61,448 nt of DNA from NCBI RefSeq assembly GCF_016900115.1, contig NZ_JACJJQ010000009.1, forward strand, positions 1 to 61,448, in the 5' to 3' direction. Source of the DNA: Limosilactobacillus alvi. GTDB taxonomy: Bacteria > Bacillota > Bacilli > Lactobacillales > Lactobacillaceae. The notes under the pieces are model-generated. The model was given only the letters and a program-made list of their open reading frames with translations. It was not told the DNA's origin and did not search any database. The position numbers and the translations under genes were made by a program. Below, piece by piece: positions 52,281-61,448 of this stretch; the stretch's first letter is position 1; each line of letters starts with the position of its first letter.

Positions 52281-53465
52281 TTAATTATTTTGCTTAGCCA
52301 TAAAAGCCGTAATTCGCTTCATTGCTTCTTGGATATCTGCTTCTGGTGCTGCATATGAAAGCCGAACATAGCCTTCTCCACCAGGGCCAAAGACGCTCCC
52401 AGGAATTACCCCAACCTTTGCTTCTTTAGCAATTGCCCGGGCGAAGGCAAAATCATCATCCCCAAATTGAGCAGGAATCTTGGCAAACATATAGAAAGCG
52501 CCTTCCGGTGTCGCCATTTCAAATCCAAGCGCCCGAAGTGCTTGAGCCATCAAGTTCCGCCGGTGTTCGTATTCTTGACGGAAAGCAATCGGGTCAGCTT
52601 GCCCATTTTGAATGGCTTCTAAAGCAGCCGCTTGGGCCGTATCGTTGATACAAGTGATCAAGAACGAATGCATCTTGGTAATTTGTTGAACCAATGCTTT
52701 TGGTCCCGCCAAGTAACCAAGCCGCCAGCCGGTCATAGCATGCGACTTTGATAATCCCGAAATCAAAATCGTTTGTTCCGGTAACTCTTCAATCATCGAG
52801 TAATGACGGTGATCATAAGTTAAGTCCCCGTATATTTCATCGGAAATTACCAAAAGATGGTGGCGCTTAATTACCGTTGCTAAAGCTTGTAATTCTGCTT
52901 GACCGTACGTCCGCCCCGTTGGGTTGACCGGGAAGTTCAATAAGATTGCCTTAACTGATGGGTTAGCTTCGATTGCCTTTTCTAGGCGCTCAGGAGTTAA
53001 CACAAAATTATCATCCTTGGTATTTACTTCGACTGGAATGGCACCGTTATACGTCACAATTGGATTATATAAGGCATACCCAGGAGTGGGGATAATCACC
53101 TTATCACCAGGATTGAGTAAACTAAAGATCGTCGCCGTAAGGGCTTCAGTTGCCCCATTAGTAACCACCACTTCACCATCACCTTGGTATTCAACCCCAA
53201 AGCGATTTTTTAATTGATTGGCAATTGCTTGCCGTAGTGGTAACTTTCCCGCAGCCGTAGAGTAGTGAGAATCATTTGCTTCGATACTCTTGATAGCCGC
53301 TTGCTTAATGTGTTCTGGAACATCAAAACCGGGTTCTCCAAGGGTTAATTTCACTAACCCCGGAATTGATGAAATCTCCTGATCAAAAGCGCGAATCATC
53401 GCAGGGGGAGTTTGTTGTAAGGTCTTGTTTCCCATTCCTTGTAAGGCACTTGCTAATTGTGGCAT
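52281..53465 (-). CDS. patA: PLP aminotransferase, probably N-acetyl-DAP aminotransferase (PatA)
   Basis: A 394-residue class I/II aminotransferase. LTLGEPGFDVPEHIK near the start, NFPVNPTGRTY near 175, ISDEIYGDLTY near 205 and SGLSKSHAMTGWRLGY near 238 (PLP lysine) are diagnostic. Position between dapB and asd in a lysine operon points to N-acetyl-LL-diaminopimelate aminotransferase, the PatA of Bacillus. General aspartate aminotransferase activity is the alternative. ATG at 53465 is preferred over GTG at 53471. Confidence 0.9.
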   Translation of the reverse strand: MPQLASALQGMGNKTLQQTPPAMIRAFDQEISSIPGLVKLTLGEPGFDVPEHIKQAAIKSIEANDSHYSTAAGKLPLRQAIANQLKNRFGVEYQGDGEVVVTNGATEALTATIFSLLNPGDKVIIPTPGYALYNPIVTYNGAIPVEVNTKDDNFVLTPERLEKAIEANPSVKAILLNFPVNPTGRTYGQAELQALATVIKRHHLLVISDEIYGDLTYDHRHYSMIEELPEQTILISGLSKSHAMTGWRLGYLAGPKALVQQITKMHSFLITCINDTAQAAALEAIQNGQADPIAFRQEYEHRRNLMAQALRALGFEMATPEGAFYMFAKIPAQFGDDDFAFARAIAKEAKVGVIPGSVFGPGGEGYVRLSYAAPEADIQEAMKRITAFMAKQNN

Positions 53466-53481
53466 AGACACCGTTCCTCTC

Positions 53482-54246
53482 TTATAAAATCTCTTCTAAT
53501 CCAAAGACTAAGCTAGTTAATTGATTGGCTTTTTGTAAGGCAACTTTGACCCCACTCATAAAGGAAGCGCGGTCAAAGGAGTCTTGTCGAATCGTCAGTG
53601 CTTCCCCGGGACCCCCAAACAAAACTTGTTCGTGGGCAATGTAACCGGGAAGCCGGACTGCATGGACGGCTACTCCGTCAACATTAGCCCCCAAAGCCCC
53701 CGAAACGGATTCTTCGCTCACCGTCGGTTGGGGCGCGCTCTGGCGACCAGCCGCAATCATTTGGGCCGTCGTCAAAGCCGTTCCAGATGGCGCATCTTTC
53801 TTGTCACCGTGGTGCATTTCAATCACATCAGCATCCGGGAAGTAAGCCGCTGCTTCCTTTGCAAACTTCATTAAGAGCACCGCACTCATCCCAAAGTTGG
53901 GGGCAATCAATCCACCTTGCCCATTTTCTTCAGCCAAGGCTTGGAGTTCAGCTACATCAGCTGAAGTTAATCCGGTCGTCCCGACAATTGGGGTAAAGCC
54001 ATGCTGAAGGGCAAAAGTAACGTTTGCTTTGACTGCACTTGGTACCGTGAAGTCCAACCAAATCTCAGCAACCCCCGGTTCAATTTCAGCCAATGAATGA
54101 TAAATTTGGGCCGTCGCAGGCATCTTCGTATCCGCATCGTGGGGCGCAAGCCCAGCCGTAATTTCAAACCCTGGCAGGTTGTTAACCAAATCGGTTGCGT
54201 AGCGGCCCATTGCTCCGGTATAACCAGCAATTAAAACCTTAGGCAT
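53482..54246 (-). CDS. dapB: 4-hydroxy-tetrahydrodipicolinate reductase
   Basis: A 254-residue enzyme using NAD(P)H to reduce hydroxytetrahydrodipicolinate. The nucleotide-binding [10 protein letters not shown] is near residue 9, and [16 protein letters not shown] near 152 is the invariant DapB signature with the catalytic histidine and lysine. ATG at 54246 follows AGGAGG, which lies inside dapA; the two genes overlap by eight bases. Confidence 0.96.
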   Translation of the reverse strand: MPKVLIAGYTGAMGRYATDLVNNLPGFEITAGLAPHDADTKMPATAQIYHSLAEIEPGVAEIWLDFTVPSAVKANVTFALQHGFTPIVGTTGLTSADVAELQALAEENGQGGLIAPNFGMSAVLLMKFAKEAAAYFPDADVIEMHHGDKKDAPSGTALTTAQMIAAGRQSAPQPTVSEESVSGALGANVDGVAVHAVRLPGYIAHEQVLFGGPGEALTIRQDSFDRASFMSGVKVALQKANQLTSLVFGLEEIL

Positions 54247-55168
54247 TAAGGTCACCTCCTAAATCAAGGGGTAAGGCACCTTCTAAGGCGTGTGCTTCCA
54301 GGCCAAGAGCCGTTGCTAACTGAGATTTTTCTTCAGTATTCAAGGTGACGATTGGTAAACGGCAACCACCAACTTCAAAGCCTTGCGCGTTTAAAACCGC
54401 CTTAACTGGGGATGGCGATGGAAACATGAAAAGGGCCGCCATCTTTGGGGTTAACCACCGTTGTAAGCGCCCAGCCGTTGCAACATCGCCCCGGTCTAAA
54501 GCATCGTACATTGCCCGCATTTGTGCAGGATAAACGTGACCGGCAACGGAAATCACCCCAGCACCACCAATTACCTTGGTAAAGAGGGCTTGGGCATCTT
54601 CCCCGGAGAAGACCGCAAAATCATCTGGGGTTTGGTCAATTAACGCTTGCATTTCGGTTAAGCTGGCACACTGCTTTACTGCCACAATGTTTTCGTGATG
54701 AGAAAGTTCTACCAAGGTTGAAACTTCCATCTTGACTCCCGTCCGTCCTGGGATATTGTAGATCATTACCGGGATGTTGACTTCATCAGCAACCTTGGTA
54801 AAGTGAGCGATCATCCCCCGTTGGTTTGGCTTGTTGTAAGGAGGCACAACGACCAGGGCGACATCAATTCCATCAATTTCGGCAACTTCGTTTGTAAAAG
54901 CAATGGTTTCTGCGGTATTGTTGCTTCCCGTCCCGGCAATCACCGGTACCCGACCATCAACATAAGCGCCAAAGTGCTTATAGAGAGCTAACTTTTCATC
55001 ATGGCTCAAAGTTGGGGTTTCCCCAGTCGTTCCTCCAATCACAAACCCATTGGCTCCCTTTTCAAGGAGATGATCCGTTAAGCGATCCAAGGCTGGATAG
55101 TTAATTTGGTTATTCTCATCAAACGGGGTAATAATAGCAACCATAAAATCTGCAGCTTGTAAATTCAT
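54239..55168 (-). CDS. dapA: 4-hydroxy-tetrahydrodipicolinate synthase
   Basis: A 309-residue TIM-barrel aldolase that condenses pyruvate with aspartate semialdehyde. [15 protein letters not shown] opens, [14 protein letters not shown] near 46 binds pyruvate, [11 protein letters not shown] near 137 has the catalytic tyrosine, and AVKQCAS near 166 contains the Schiff-base lysine. ATG at 55168 follows AAAGGAG. Fourth gene of the operon. Confidence 0.97.
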   Translation of the reverse strand: MNLQAADFMVAIITPFDENNQINYPALDRLTDHLLEKGANGFVIGGTTGETPTLSHDEKLALYKHFGAYVDGRVPVIAGTGSNNTAETIAFTNEVAEIDGIDVALVVVPPYNKPNQRGMIAHFTKVADEVNIPVMIYNIPGRTGVKMEVSTLVELSHHENIVAVKQCASLTEMQALIDQTPDDFAVFSGEDAQALFTKVIGGAGVISVAGHVYPAQMRAMYDALDRGDVATAGRLQRWLTPKMAALFMFPSPSPVKAVLNAQGFEVGGCRLPIVTLNTEEKSQLATALGLEAHALEGALPLDLGGDLNA

Positions 55169-55181
55169 AAGCTTATCTCCT

Positions 55182-56330
55182 TTATTTTTCATTCATCCGC
55201 GCTGTTAAAAAACCAGTAATTGCCGTGACTCCTCGCTGAATAGACGCTTCCTTCGGTGTTAAGGTTGCCGAATGTAACTGCGCGTCATCTTCAACCCCCA
55301 GCCAAAACATCGTTCCCGGGAACTTGGCTAAGAGATAACCAAAGTCTTCCCCAGTCATTGCTGGCTTAGTTTCAATAAAATTAACTCCAGGCGCCGTTTG
55401 CATATAATTAATAAAACGTTTAGTTAGTGCCGGATTATTTTCAACCGGCCAGTAACCACCCTGGTTTAGTTCAAGCTCAACTTTAACGCCAAAGCTAACT
55501 TCAAGGCCTTGACAAAGGGCGCGCAGACGATCGTCAATCTTGAGGAGCATTTCCTGAGTCAAACCCCGGATGGTACCTTCAAGGCGAGCATGGCCAGCGA
55601 TAACGTTTCGAATCGTACCAGCTTCGACTTTTCCGATTGTAACCACGCCACTTTGGATCGGATCGATATTCCGAGAAACAATGGTTTGAATCTGCGTAAC
55701 CAAGGTGGCCATTGCAACGACGGCATCGTTAGCGTCTTGCGGAAAGGCAGCGTGCCCGCCTTGACCTTCAATATCAATATTTAATTCTGTGGTTCCGGCA
55801 AATAAGGTTCCCATCCGACAACCGATGGCTCCAGCTGGTAGATCCGGATTATCGTGGAGCCCGTAAAATTCATCCGGTCGCCATTGGCCGTTAAAAATCC
55901 CCCGTTCGTAAGCTAGTTTCCCGCCATTTTCACTTTCTTCCGCTGGTTGAAAGAAGAAGAGTAAATTATCCTTGGGTTGGTGACTGGCAAAGTAACTCAA
56001 GACACCTAAGGCAACGGTCATGTGGATATCATGGCCACAAGCGTGCATTACGCCAGGATGTTGCGAGGTAAAGGGTAAACCAGTTGCTTCAGTAACGGGC
56101 AAGGCATCAATATCAGTTCGATAACCAATCGTTCGTTGCGGGGCCGTCCCCTTAATCAATACCAGCAGCGCCGTTGGTAATTCAGCTGGCGTTTGAACTT
56201 CCATATAATCGGTCTGAAGCTGCGCGATCACTTGAAGCAAGTAAGCATGGGTTTCGTATTCTTTTAGGGCCAGTTCTGGAATTTGATGGAGGTGGCGACG
56301 GATTTGAATTAATTCATTTTCACTTAGCAT
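55182..56330 (-). CDS. N-acetyldiaminopimelate deacetylase (M20 family)
   Basis: A 382-residue metallo-amidohydrolase of the M20D group. [18 protein letters not shown] starts the catalytic domain; [15 protein letters not shown] near 97 and [10 protein letters not shown] near 133 bind metals; [14 protein letters not shown] is the dimer-proximal loop. Position between dapH and dapA points to N-acetyl-DAP deacetylase, which yields LL-DAP; sequence alone would also allow hippurate hydrolase. Starts just past dapH with no more than a few bases. Confidence 0.93.
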   Translation of the reverse strand: MLSENELIQIRRHLHQIPELALKEYETHAYLLQVIAQLQTDYMEVQTPAELPTALLVLIKGTAPQRTIGYRTDIDALPVTEATGLPFTSQHPGVMHACGHDIHMTVALGVLSYFASHQPKDNLLFFFQPAEESENGGKLAYERGIFNGQWRPDEFYGLHDNPDLPAGAIGCRMGTLFAGTTELNIDIEGQGGHAAFPQDANDAVVAMATLVTQIQTIVSRNIDPIQSGVVTIGKVEAGTIRNVIAGHARLEGTIRGLTQEMLLKIDDRLRALCQGLEVSFGVKVELELNQGGYWPVENNPALTKRFINYMQTAPGVNFIETKPAMTGEDFGYLLAKFPGTMFWLGVEDDAQLHSATLTPKEASIQRGVTAITGFLTARMNEK

Positions 56331-56332
56331 AA

Positions 56333-57046
56333 TTACAACTTCCGTAAATCAGCTTCCAGGCCAGTCTTACTAGTCGTTTGATCATCAACATCCTTGATAA
56401 TCCGAGCTGGCACCCCAGCAACCACCTTACCAGCTGGAACATCTTCAACGACGACCGCTCCAGCCGCAACAACAGCGCCCTTGCCAATGTGAACTCCTTC
56501 AATTACCACGGCATTGGCCCCGATCAAGACATCATCATCAACCCGGACTGGTTGAGCACTCGCTGGTTCAACTACCCCAGCCAGGACAGTTCCGGCACCG
56601 ATGTGGCAGTTTTTACCAACGATCGCCCGGCCACCAAGGATGGCTCCCATATCAATCATTGAACCTTCACCAACTTCAGCCCCAATATTAATGGTTGCGC
56701 CCATCATTACCACGGCATTATCGCCAATTACAACCTGGTCGCGAATGATTGCCCCCGGTTCGATCCGTGCATTAATTTCCTTCATATCCAACAATGGAAC
56801 GGCTGAATTCCGCGCGTTATTTTCAATCCGGACACTAGTAAAGTCCGCTTTGTGCGAAGCCAAGAAGGGCTTAACAACTTTCCAGTCGCCGAAGAGCACC
56901 CCCGTTGTCGTTTCAATAAAGGGATCGGTACTTGCTGGAAATTCGACTTGGTCTAAATGCGGTCCCTTCAAGTAAACCTTAACCGGGGTTTTCTTTTCTG
57001 CGGTTGCGATGTAGTTAATGATTGATTGGGCATCAAGAGTTGCCAT
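56333..57046 (-). CDS. dapH: Tetrahydrodipicolinate N-acetyltransferase
   Basis: A 237-residue hexapeptide-repeat acetyltransferase. The C-terminal half has repeated IGxxxxV units ([25 protein letters not shown]) that form a left-handed helix, and [33 protein letters not shown] ends it. An N-terminal DapH_N domain of about 90 residues distinguishes it from serine or sugar transferases. It acetylates tetrahydrodipicolinate, committing the pathway to the acetylated branch typical of Firmicutes. Confidence 0.96.
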   Translation of the reverse strand: MATLDAQSIINYIATAEKKTPVKVYLKGPHLDQVEFPASTDPFIETTTGVLFGDWKVVKPFLASHKADFTSVRIENNARNSAVPLLDMKEINARIEPGAIIRDQVVIGDNAVVMMGATINIGAEVGEGSMIDMGAILGGRAIVGKNCHIGAGTVLAGVVEPASAQPVRVDDDVLIGANAVVIEGVHIGKGAVVAAGAVVVEDVPAGKVVAGVPARIIKDVDDQTTSKTGLEADLRKL

Positions 57047-57081
57047 TTGTGTACCTCCATATAATAAGTAGAAATTTTCTT

Positions 57082-58395
57082 TTAAGCGTTTGGATAATCC
57101 TGATCATTTTGCACTAGCTCGGCATAAGACTCGCGCTTTACAACAAGGTAACTTTTACCATTTTCAACAAAGACGACTGCCGGGCGAGGATTCCGATTAT
57201 AATTAGAAGCCATTGAGTAGCCGTAAGCGCCGGTAGCAAGCATCGCGAGGACGTCTCCTGGTTGGGTAGCCGGGAGCGGTTGCCCTTGGCTAAGAATATC
57301 ACCAGATTCACAATACTTACCAGCAATCCGTACCGTTTCGACTGCTTTGGCCTTGGGGTCCCGGGCCAAAACCGTTTCGTATTCTGCTTGGTAAAGAGCT
57401 GGCCGAATATTATCACCCATCCCCCCGTCAACGGAAACGAACGGCTTGAAACCTGGAATATCTTTTCGACTGCCAACGGTATAGAGGTTGTAACCAGCAG
57501 GTCCCACTAAAGACCGTCCCGGTTCAATCCAGATGGCTGGCATTGGTAAATCAGCTTCTTCTGTGGCTGTTTTAATTTCATCAACGATCGTCTTAACAAA
57601 AGCTTCTGGTGCTTGGGGATGGTCAGCACTGACGTAGCGAATACCGAAGCCGCCACCGACATTGATAATTGCCGGGACATAAGCAAACTCAGTTTGGAAA
57701 TGCTTAGCCACCGCCACTAACTTCTTAGCGACCCCCGCAAAACCTTGCACATCAAAGATTTGCGAACCAATGTGGGCATGAATTCCGCGAACATCAAAGT
57801 GGTCATCGGCTAGGACGAGCTGCAGGGCACGATCAGCTTGCCCCGAAGCGAGGTCAAAGCCAAACTTGGAATCAACTTGTCCGGTTTGGATATACTCATT
57901 CGTATGAGCAGTAATACCTGGGGTTAACCGTAACATTACCGCTTGCTTTTGATTTCGTTTAGCAAGCAGTTCCTTTAACAGATCAATTTCGTGGAAATTA
58001 TCAATTACGATCATGCCGACCCCGGCATCAAGGGCTTCGCTTAATTCCCGTTTAGACTTATTATTCCCATGATAGCTAACCTTAGCCATTGGAAAGCCAG
58101 CGCTTTTAGCTGTGTATAGTTCACCGCCCGAAACAACATCGGCGTGGGCCCCCTCAGCTTTCATCACTTGGTAGATCGCTTTAATGGCCAAGGCCTTACT
58201 AGCAAATGAAACGGCATAATCAATTCCAGCGGCTTCAAAAACTTGTTGGAAACGATGGATCTGATCACGAATCTTAGTTACATCGTAAGCAACTAAAGGG
58301 GTTTGATACTGGTCAGCGAGCTCCAGACTATCAACGCCACCAATCATTAAGTGACCAGCATCGTTAACTTCCAATGGTTGACTTGTTTGTTGCAT
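57082..58395 (-). CDS. lysA: Diaminopimelate decarboxylase
   Basis: A 437-residue fold-type III PLP enzyme that makes lysine from meso-DAP. The PLP lysine is in [17 protein letters not shown] near residue 60-76, [13 protein letters not shown] near 205 and [17 protein letters not shown] near 245 shape the phosphate site, and [14 protein letters not shown] near 360 contains the catalytic cysteine. First gene behind the lysine riboswitch. Presence of lysA means the pathway runs to lysine, not just to DAP for cell wall. Confidence 0.96.
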   Translation of the reverse strand: MQQTSQPLEVNDAGHLMIGGVDSLELADQYQTPLVAYDVTKIRDQIHRFQQVFEAAGIDYAVSFASKALAIKAIYQVMKAEGAHADVVSGGELYTAKSAGFPMAKVSYHGNNKSKRELSEALDAGVGMIVIDNFHEIDLLKELLAKRNQKQAVMLRLTPGITAHTNEYIQTGQVDSKFGFDLASGQADRALQLVLADDHFDVRGIHAHIGSQIFDVQGFAGVAKKLVAVAKHFQTEFAYVPAIINVGGGFGIRYVSADHPQAPEAFVKTIVDEIKTATEEADLPMPAIWIEPGRSLVGPAGYNLYTVGSRKDIPGFKPFVSVDGGMGDNIRPALYQAEYETVLARDPKAKAVETVRIAGKYCESGDILSQGQPLPATQPGDVLAMLATGAYGYSMASNYNRNPRPAVVFVENGKSYLVVKRESYAELVQNDQDYPNA

Positions 58396-58426
58396 TCCTA
58401 TCCTCCAATTCTGCCAGCAAAATAAA

Positions 58427-58662
58427 AAGCTCCGCGGTGGCGATGCACTGGGAGCTTACTAAGTCAATATCCTTAATAAAGTCGATAGCGCACCGCCGGC
58501 TCCTTTTGTCCGACGACAGTCCGACATATCTTCTATGTCGACCCAGCTAATCACCTAGCCGTATCAGTGATCACTTCGGCAACCTCCCCTTTCACAATTT
58601 TTCATTGTTTTCGGCAAACTCGGAACTGCTACTCTTGTCAGTTGCGCCTCTTCGATTTAATG
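58427..58662 (-). promoter_or_regulatory. Lysine riboswitch (L box)
   Basis: In order on the minus strand: AGAGGCGCAACTGACAAGAGTA, GGGGAGGTTGCCGAAG, GCTGGGTCGACAT, GACTGTCGTCGGAC, then GGAGCCGGCGG and a terminator hairpin AAGCTCC/GGAGCTT followed by TTTTTATTTT (58421-58457). These are the conserved blocks of the lysine aptamer. High lysine should favour the terminator and shut the seven-gene operon. Confidence 0.93.
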
Positions 58663-58664
58663 GT

Positions 58665-58693
58665 AGTTTATAATTATTTGTTGCTGACGTCAA
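58665..58693 (-). promoter_or_regulatory. Promoter of the lysA-asd operon
   Basis: TTGACG (58688-58693) and TAAACT (58665-58670) with 17 bases between, immediately upstream of the lysine riboswitch on the minus strand. Confidence 0.6.
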
Positions 58694-58788
58694 GGGGTTT
58701 TTAATTTAACTTTAATTTTTTGTCAAAATCTACATATAAGTTCAAATTTTGAGCCCTTTAGTTCAACGTTTTACTAAAAAGTTATGAC

Positions 58789-58816
58789 TTGCACTGCTTG
58801 AAATCAGTGTTAGAAT
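58789..58816 (+). promoter_or_regulatory. Promoter of lysC-dapF
   Basis: TTGCAC (58789-58794) and TAGAAT (58811-58816) are 16 bases apart with a TGT just before the -10. The leader to the ATG is only about 35 bases, too short for an aptamer. Confidence 0.62.
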
Positions 58817-58859
58817 TCTATTAAAATATTTTCGGAAATTGCTAAAGGAGTGCATAAAT

Positions 58860-60215
58860 ATGAAAGTCATTAAATTTGGGGGCAGTTCGCTTGCTAACGG
58901 AGCGGCCTTTGCGCAAGCAATCAGAATTATCCAGGCCGATCAAGACCGCAAGGTGATTGTGACTTCCGCACCCGGAAAAAGGGAATCGACTGATACAAAG
59001 GTCACTGACCTCTTGATTAAGTATGCGAATGAAGTTTTACAAGGGCAAGCTTATCAAGCCACGGTCACCCAAATTTTTGAGCGCTACCAGGCAATTGGGG
59101 ATTACTTTAACTTACCAGCGGAAGCCTTGGCTCCCATTCACAAAGCCTTAGTAAATTTGCCAAATGGCAATTACCCCGCTGATTCATACTTAATGGCGAC
59201 CTTTAAAGCGCATGGCGAACGATTAAATGCCCGGTTATTAGCCGCTATTTTAAATCACTTGGGTATCAAAGCCCGGTTTGCTGATCCGCAAGCTATCGGG
59301 ATCATGGTTACGGGAACCCCGAACAATGCGGTGGTGGCGCCGGAAACCTACTACCGACTCCAAGACTTTAAGGTTGCTGATGATGAACGGGTAGTGGTTC
59401 CAGGCTTTTTTGGCTTTACGATGGCGGGCTACATTGCAACCTTTTCCCGGGGTGGGTCTGACATTACCGGAGCGATCCTTGCTCGTGGTCTGGGAGCTGA
59501 GAAATACGAAAACTTTACCGATGTTGACTCAATTTATGCGGTCGACCCAAAGTTAGTTGAACATCCAACCCCCATTAAGAAAATGACTTATCGCGAAATG
59601 CGGGAACTTTCTTATGCTGGTTTCTCAGTTTTCCATGATGAAGCGCTCTTACCGGTGATTGCGGCGGGAATTCCCATCAATGTTAAGAATACTTGGGCCC
59701 CAGAAAAACCGGGAACGCTGATCGTTCCGGATCACAATTTTCAGCCAAGCTCTCCCGTAACCGGGATTGCCGCGGGAAAGCACTTTGCTGCCCTTTACCT
59801 GCATAAATATCTCCTTAATAAGGAAGCCGGCTTCACCTTACAAATCTTAACGATTCTCCAAGAACATGACGTTTCTTATGAGCATATGCCATCCGGGATT
59901 GATGATATTACCATTGTCTTTGATAAGCATAAGTTAACGCCAGAAATCATTGACGAAATTTGCGATGAAATTCAAGCAACGGTTAATCCTGACCGTTTGG
60001 AATGGATTAATGACTTTGCCTTAATCACGGTCGTTGGCGAGGGCATGGCCACCTCCCCAACTGTGCCGGCAGAAATTCTTGGTATCCTAGCTAACGAACA
60101 CATTGCGATCCAAATGATTAACCAAGGGGCTTCCAAGATTGCCACCATGATTGGGGTCGACCCTACCGATACTAACCAGGCCATCAAGGCCATTAACCAC
60201 CACTTCTTTAATTAA
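58860..60215 (+). CDS. lysC: Aspartokinase
   Basis: A 451-residue aspartate kinase, the first step of the pathway. VIKFGGSSLANG at residues 3-14 binds ATP, and FSRGGSDITGAILARGL near 200-216 binds aspartate. The C-terminal 150 residues form two ACT domains (LQILTILQEHDVSYEHMPSG), which usually sense lysine or threonine. The length corresponds to the single-polypeptide AK III type. Start ATG at 60215-side frame is fixed at 58860 behind AAAGGAG. Divergent from lysA and probably under product inhibition only. Confidence 0.96.
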   Translation: MKVIKFGGSSLANGAAFAQAIRIIQADQDRKVIVTSAPGKRESTDTKVTDLLIKYANEVLQGQAYQATVTQIFERYQAIGDYFNLPAEALAPIHKALVNLPNGNYPADSYLMATFKAHGERLNARLLAAILNHLGIKARFADPQAIGIMVTGTPNNAVVAPETYYRLQDFKVADDERVVVPGFFGFTMAGYIATFSRGGSDITGAILARGLGAEKYENFTDVDSIYAVDPKLVEHPTPIKKMTYREMRELSYAGFSVFHDEALLPVIAAGIPINVKNTWAPEKPGTLIVPDHNFQPSSPVTGIAAGKHFAALYLHKYLLNKEAGFTLQILTILQEHDVSYEHMPSGIDDITIVFDKHKLTPEIIDEICDEIQATVNPDRLEWINDFALITVVGEGMATSPTVPAEILGILANEHIAIQMINQGASKIATMIGVDPTDTNQAIKAINHHFFN

Positions 60216-60228
60216 AGCGAGGAAAAAC

Positions 60229-61239
60229 ATGACAAAATTACTTAAAGTTCACGGTTCATTTAATCACTTTTTTATCTTAGATCAAACTGAACTTGACCAA
60301 CCTTTGACCGATGCTGAATTAGTCACCTTAGGGCAAAAGCTTTGTGCCCCGGCTAACGGGATTTTAAACGGGGCTGACGGGGTCCTTGTTGTTAATAAGT
60401 CTGACCACGATGGTGTTCTTGGCCAAATGCGGGTGATCAACGCTGACGGGAGTGAAGCTTCCATGTGTGGCAACGGCTTGCGGACCGTTGCTCGCTACTT
60501 AAGTGAAAAAACTGGACAAACCGCGTTTAAGGTTGAAACCAAGCAAGCCGACCTAACGGTTAAAAAGCAAGCCGATTTCGCTACCGGTGTGCCTGCCTTT
60601 GCCGTTGAAATTTCGCCCGTCCGTTTTAATGCCGCGGCCTTACCATTTGAAAAGCTTGGTCGTGACCGCATCATTGATGATTACCTTCCAGAGCTTGCGC
60701 CGGGAGTGAAATTTACCAGCTTAGCAGTCCCCAATCCCCACTTAATTGCCTTTGGGGATGAAGATCTATTGGTTGGTCCAATGATGAAGGAACTTGGGGA
60801 ATATCTGAACGGGAAAAATCCATACTTTACTGATGGAGTTAACCTCAACTTCGCTAAGATTCTGGGGCCAAATGAGCTCTTTGTCCGGACCTTTGAACGA
60901 GGAGTTGGTTTTACTAACGCCTGTGGGACGGGGATGTCCGCAACAAGTTTGGCTTTTGCCTTAACCCATCCGGATTTAGGCCACTTTGAAACCCCAATTA
61001 AGGTTTACAATCCTGGTGGCATGGTGCAAACGGTCCTGCACTTTACCAACCATCGTTACTTCATTGAATTAATTGGAAATGCCACGGTTACCCATACCCT
61101 TACCGTTGATGAAACCCGCTTACACCAAGCCAACTTCACTGCCGATGATTTTGACATCACTACGACTAGTGAAGATGAAGCTTACCATCAATTCGTCACC
61201 AGCTTACCCAAGCCAGTAACAGTAAACGTAAAAGATTAG
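60229..61239 (+). CDS. dapF: Diaminopimelate epimerase
   Basis: A 336-residue cofactor-independent racemase that converts LL-DAP to meso-DAP. NADGSEASMCGNGLRTVARY near residues 73-92 contains the first catalytic cysteine, and GFTNACGTGMSAT near 227-239 the second. Start ATG at 60229 follows GAGG six bases away; the longer frame overlaps lysC. The gene follows lysC by 13 bases, in the same transcript. Somewhat longer than the usual 275 residues owing to a C-terminal extension. Confidence 0.95.
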   Translation: MTKLLKVHGSFNHFFILDQTELDQPLTDAELVTLGQKLCAPANGILNGADGVLVVNKSDHDGVLGQMRVINADGSEASMCGNGLRTVARYLSEKTGQTAFKVETKQADLTVKKQADFATGVPAFAVEISPVRFNAAALPFEKLGRDRIIDDYLPELAPGVKFTSLAVPNPHLIAFGDEDLLVGPMMKELGEYLNGKNPYFTDGVNLNFAKILGPNELFVRTFERGVGFTNACGTGMSATSLAFALTHPDLGHFETPIKVYNPGGMVQTVLHFTNHRYFIELIGNATVTHTLTVDETRLHQANFTADDFDITTTSEDEAYHQFVTSLPKPVTVNVKD

Positions 61240-61276
61240 CTAAATTGTCAAACAAACAAACAAACAACCTAAGATT

Positions 61277-61311
61277 AGTTCAGGATGAATTTTACCATCC
61301 TGGACTTTTTT
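61277..61311 (+). terminator. Terminator of lysC-dapF
   Basis: AGTTCAGGATG and CATCCTGGACT form a stem followed by six Ts, 37 bases past the dapF stop. A good intrinsic terminator. Confidence 0.9.
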
Positions 61312-61448
61312 ATTACCCTAAAGATAGAGCTAAGGTCGTCCATAGCCTCAGGGACTGCGAGTCCGTATCACAAAATGACCTCCGCTATCTTTGCTTTGAT
61401 ATTTTGATTTTCAGGTTGTGGGACTACGAGTTCGAGTATAGGAAATGA
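61312..61448. other. Unassigned intergenic sequence at the window edge
   Basis: No convincing gene is seen. The phrase GGACTGCGAGTCCG (near 61353) recurs as GGACTACGAGTTCG (near 61421), suggesting a degenerate direct repeat of about 14 bases some 70 bases apart. The frame open to the window end has no ribosome site and spans the terminator, so it is not called. Confidence 0.4.

Noticed and set aside
58695-58859. Second riboswitch in front of lysC
   Set aside because: The predicted transcript leader is about 35 bases and shows no conserved aptamer block.
61245-61448. 67-residue open frame running to the window end
   Set aside because: No ribosome site, begins in a low-complexity ACAA repeat, passes straight through the dapF terminator and has no recognisable domain.

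Overview
The window looks like the chromosome of a heterofermentative lactic acid bacterium, most likely a Limosilactobacillus close to L. fermentum or L. reuteri. This placement is inferred from gene content and order: ypiA, hup, der, rpsA, cmk, recQ, ypbB, ribU, then rluB, scpB, scpA, ribT, xerD, cvfB, pyk, dnaE. There is no pfkA between dnaE and pyk, where homofermenters usually carry it. Most genes lie on the minus strand. I see no tRNA, rRNA, CRISPR array, transposase or replication origin.

Region 1 (1-12205) is a complete Wzx/Wzy exopolysaccharide operon read leftward from a promoter near 12200. Behind a structured leader come an LCP ligase, chain-length regulator, tyrosine kinase with a Gly-Tyr tail, PHP phosphatase, sugar epimerase, priming transferase, a GT2 enzyme, a decayed gene, two GT4 enzymes, polymerase, acetyltransferase and flippase. 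The promoter-proximal half resembles the host in base use. The distal half (98-6994) is clearly AT-rich, as expected for the exchangeable part of such loci.

Region 2 (12582-20987) holds accessory transport and stress genes: two YjeM-type permeases flanking a VOC protein, a GNAT acetyltransferase, an orphan CopY-like repressor, an ammonium transporter and a MATE exporter, followed by an ArsC/Spx-family protein.

Region 3 (21064-43896) is core: TPR protein, a PEPCK/HPr-kinase-like P-loop protein, HU, Der, ribosomal protein S1, CMP kinase, a LysM protein, RecQ/YpbB, RibU under an FMN riboswitch, an NhaC antiporter under a T-box, RluB/ScpAB/RibT/XerD-like/CvfB, pyruvate kinase and DnaE. The XerD-like protein has lost five of its six catalytic residues.

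Region 4 (43911-51168) has a lipoprotein, YitT, PepT, Nif3-family protein, TrmK, a PatB-type lyase and a flavin reductase. It contains copies of an intergenic repeat that also occurs in region 2; two copies share an identical core of about 108 nt capable of a long multi-stem fold.

Region 5 (51199-61311) encodes every step from aspartate to lysine through the acetylated DAP branch. lysA-dapH-deacetylase-dapA-dapB-patA-asd lie behind a lysine riboswitch on the minus strand, with lysC-dapF divergent and outside that riboswitch.
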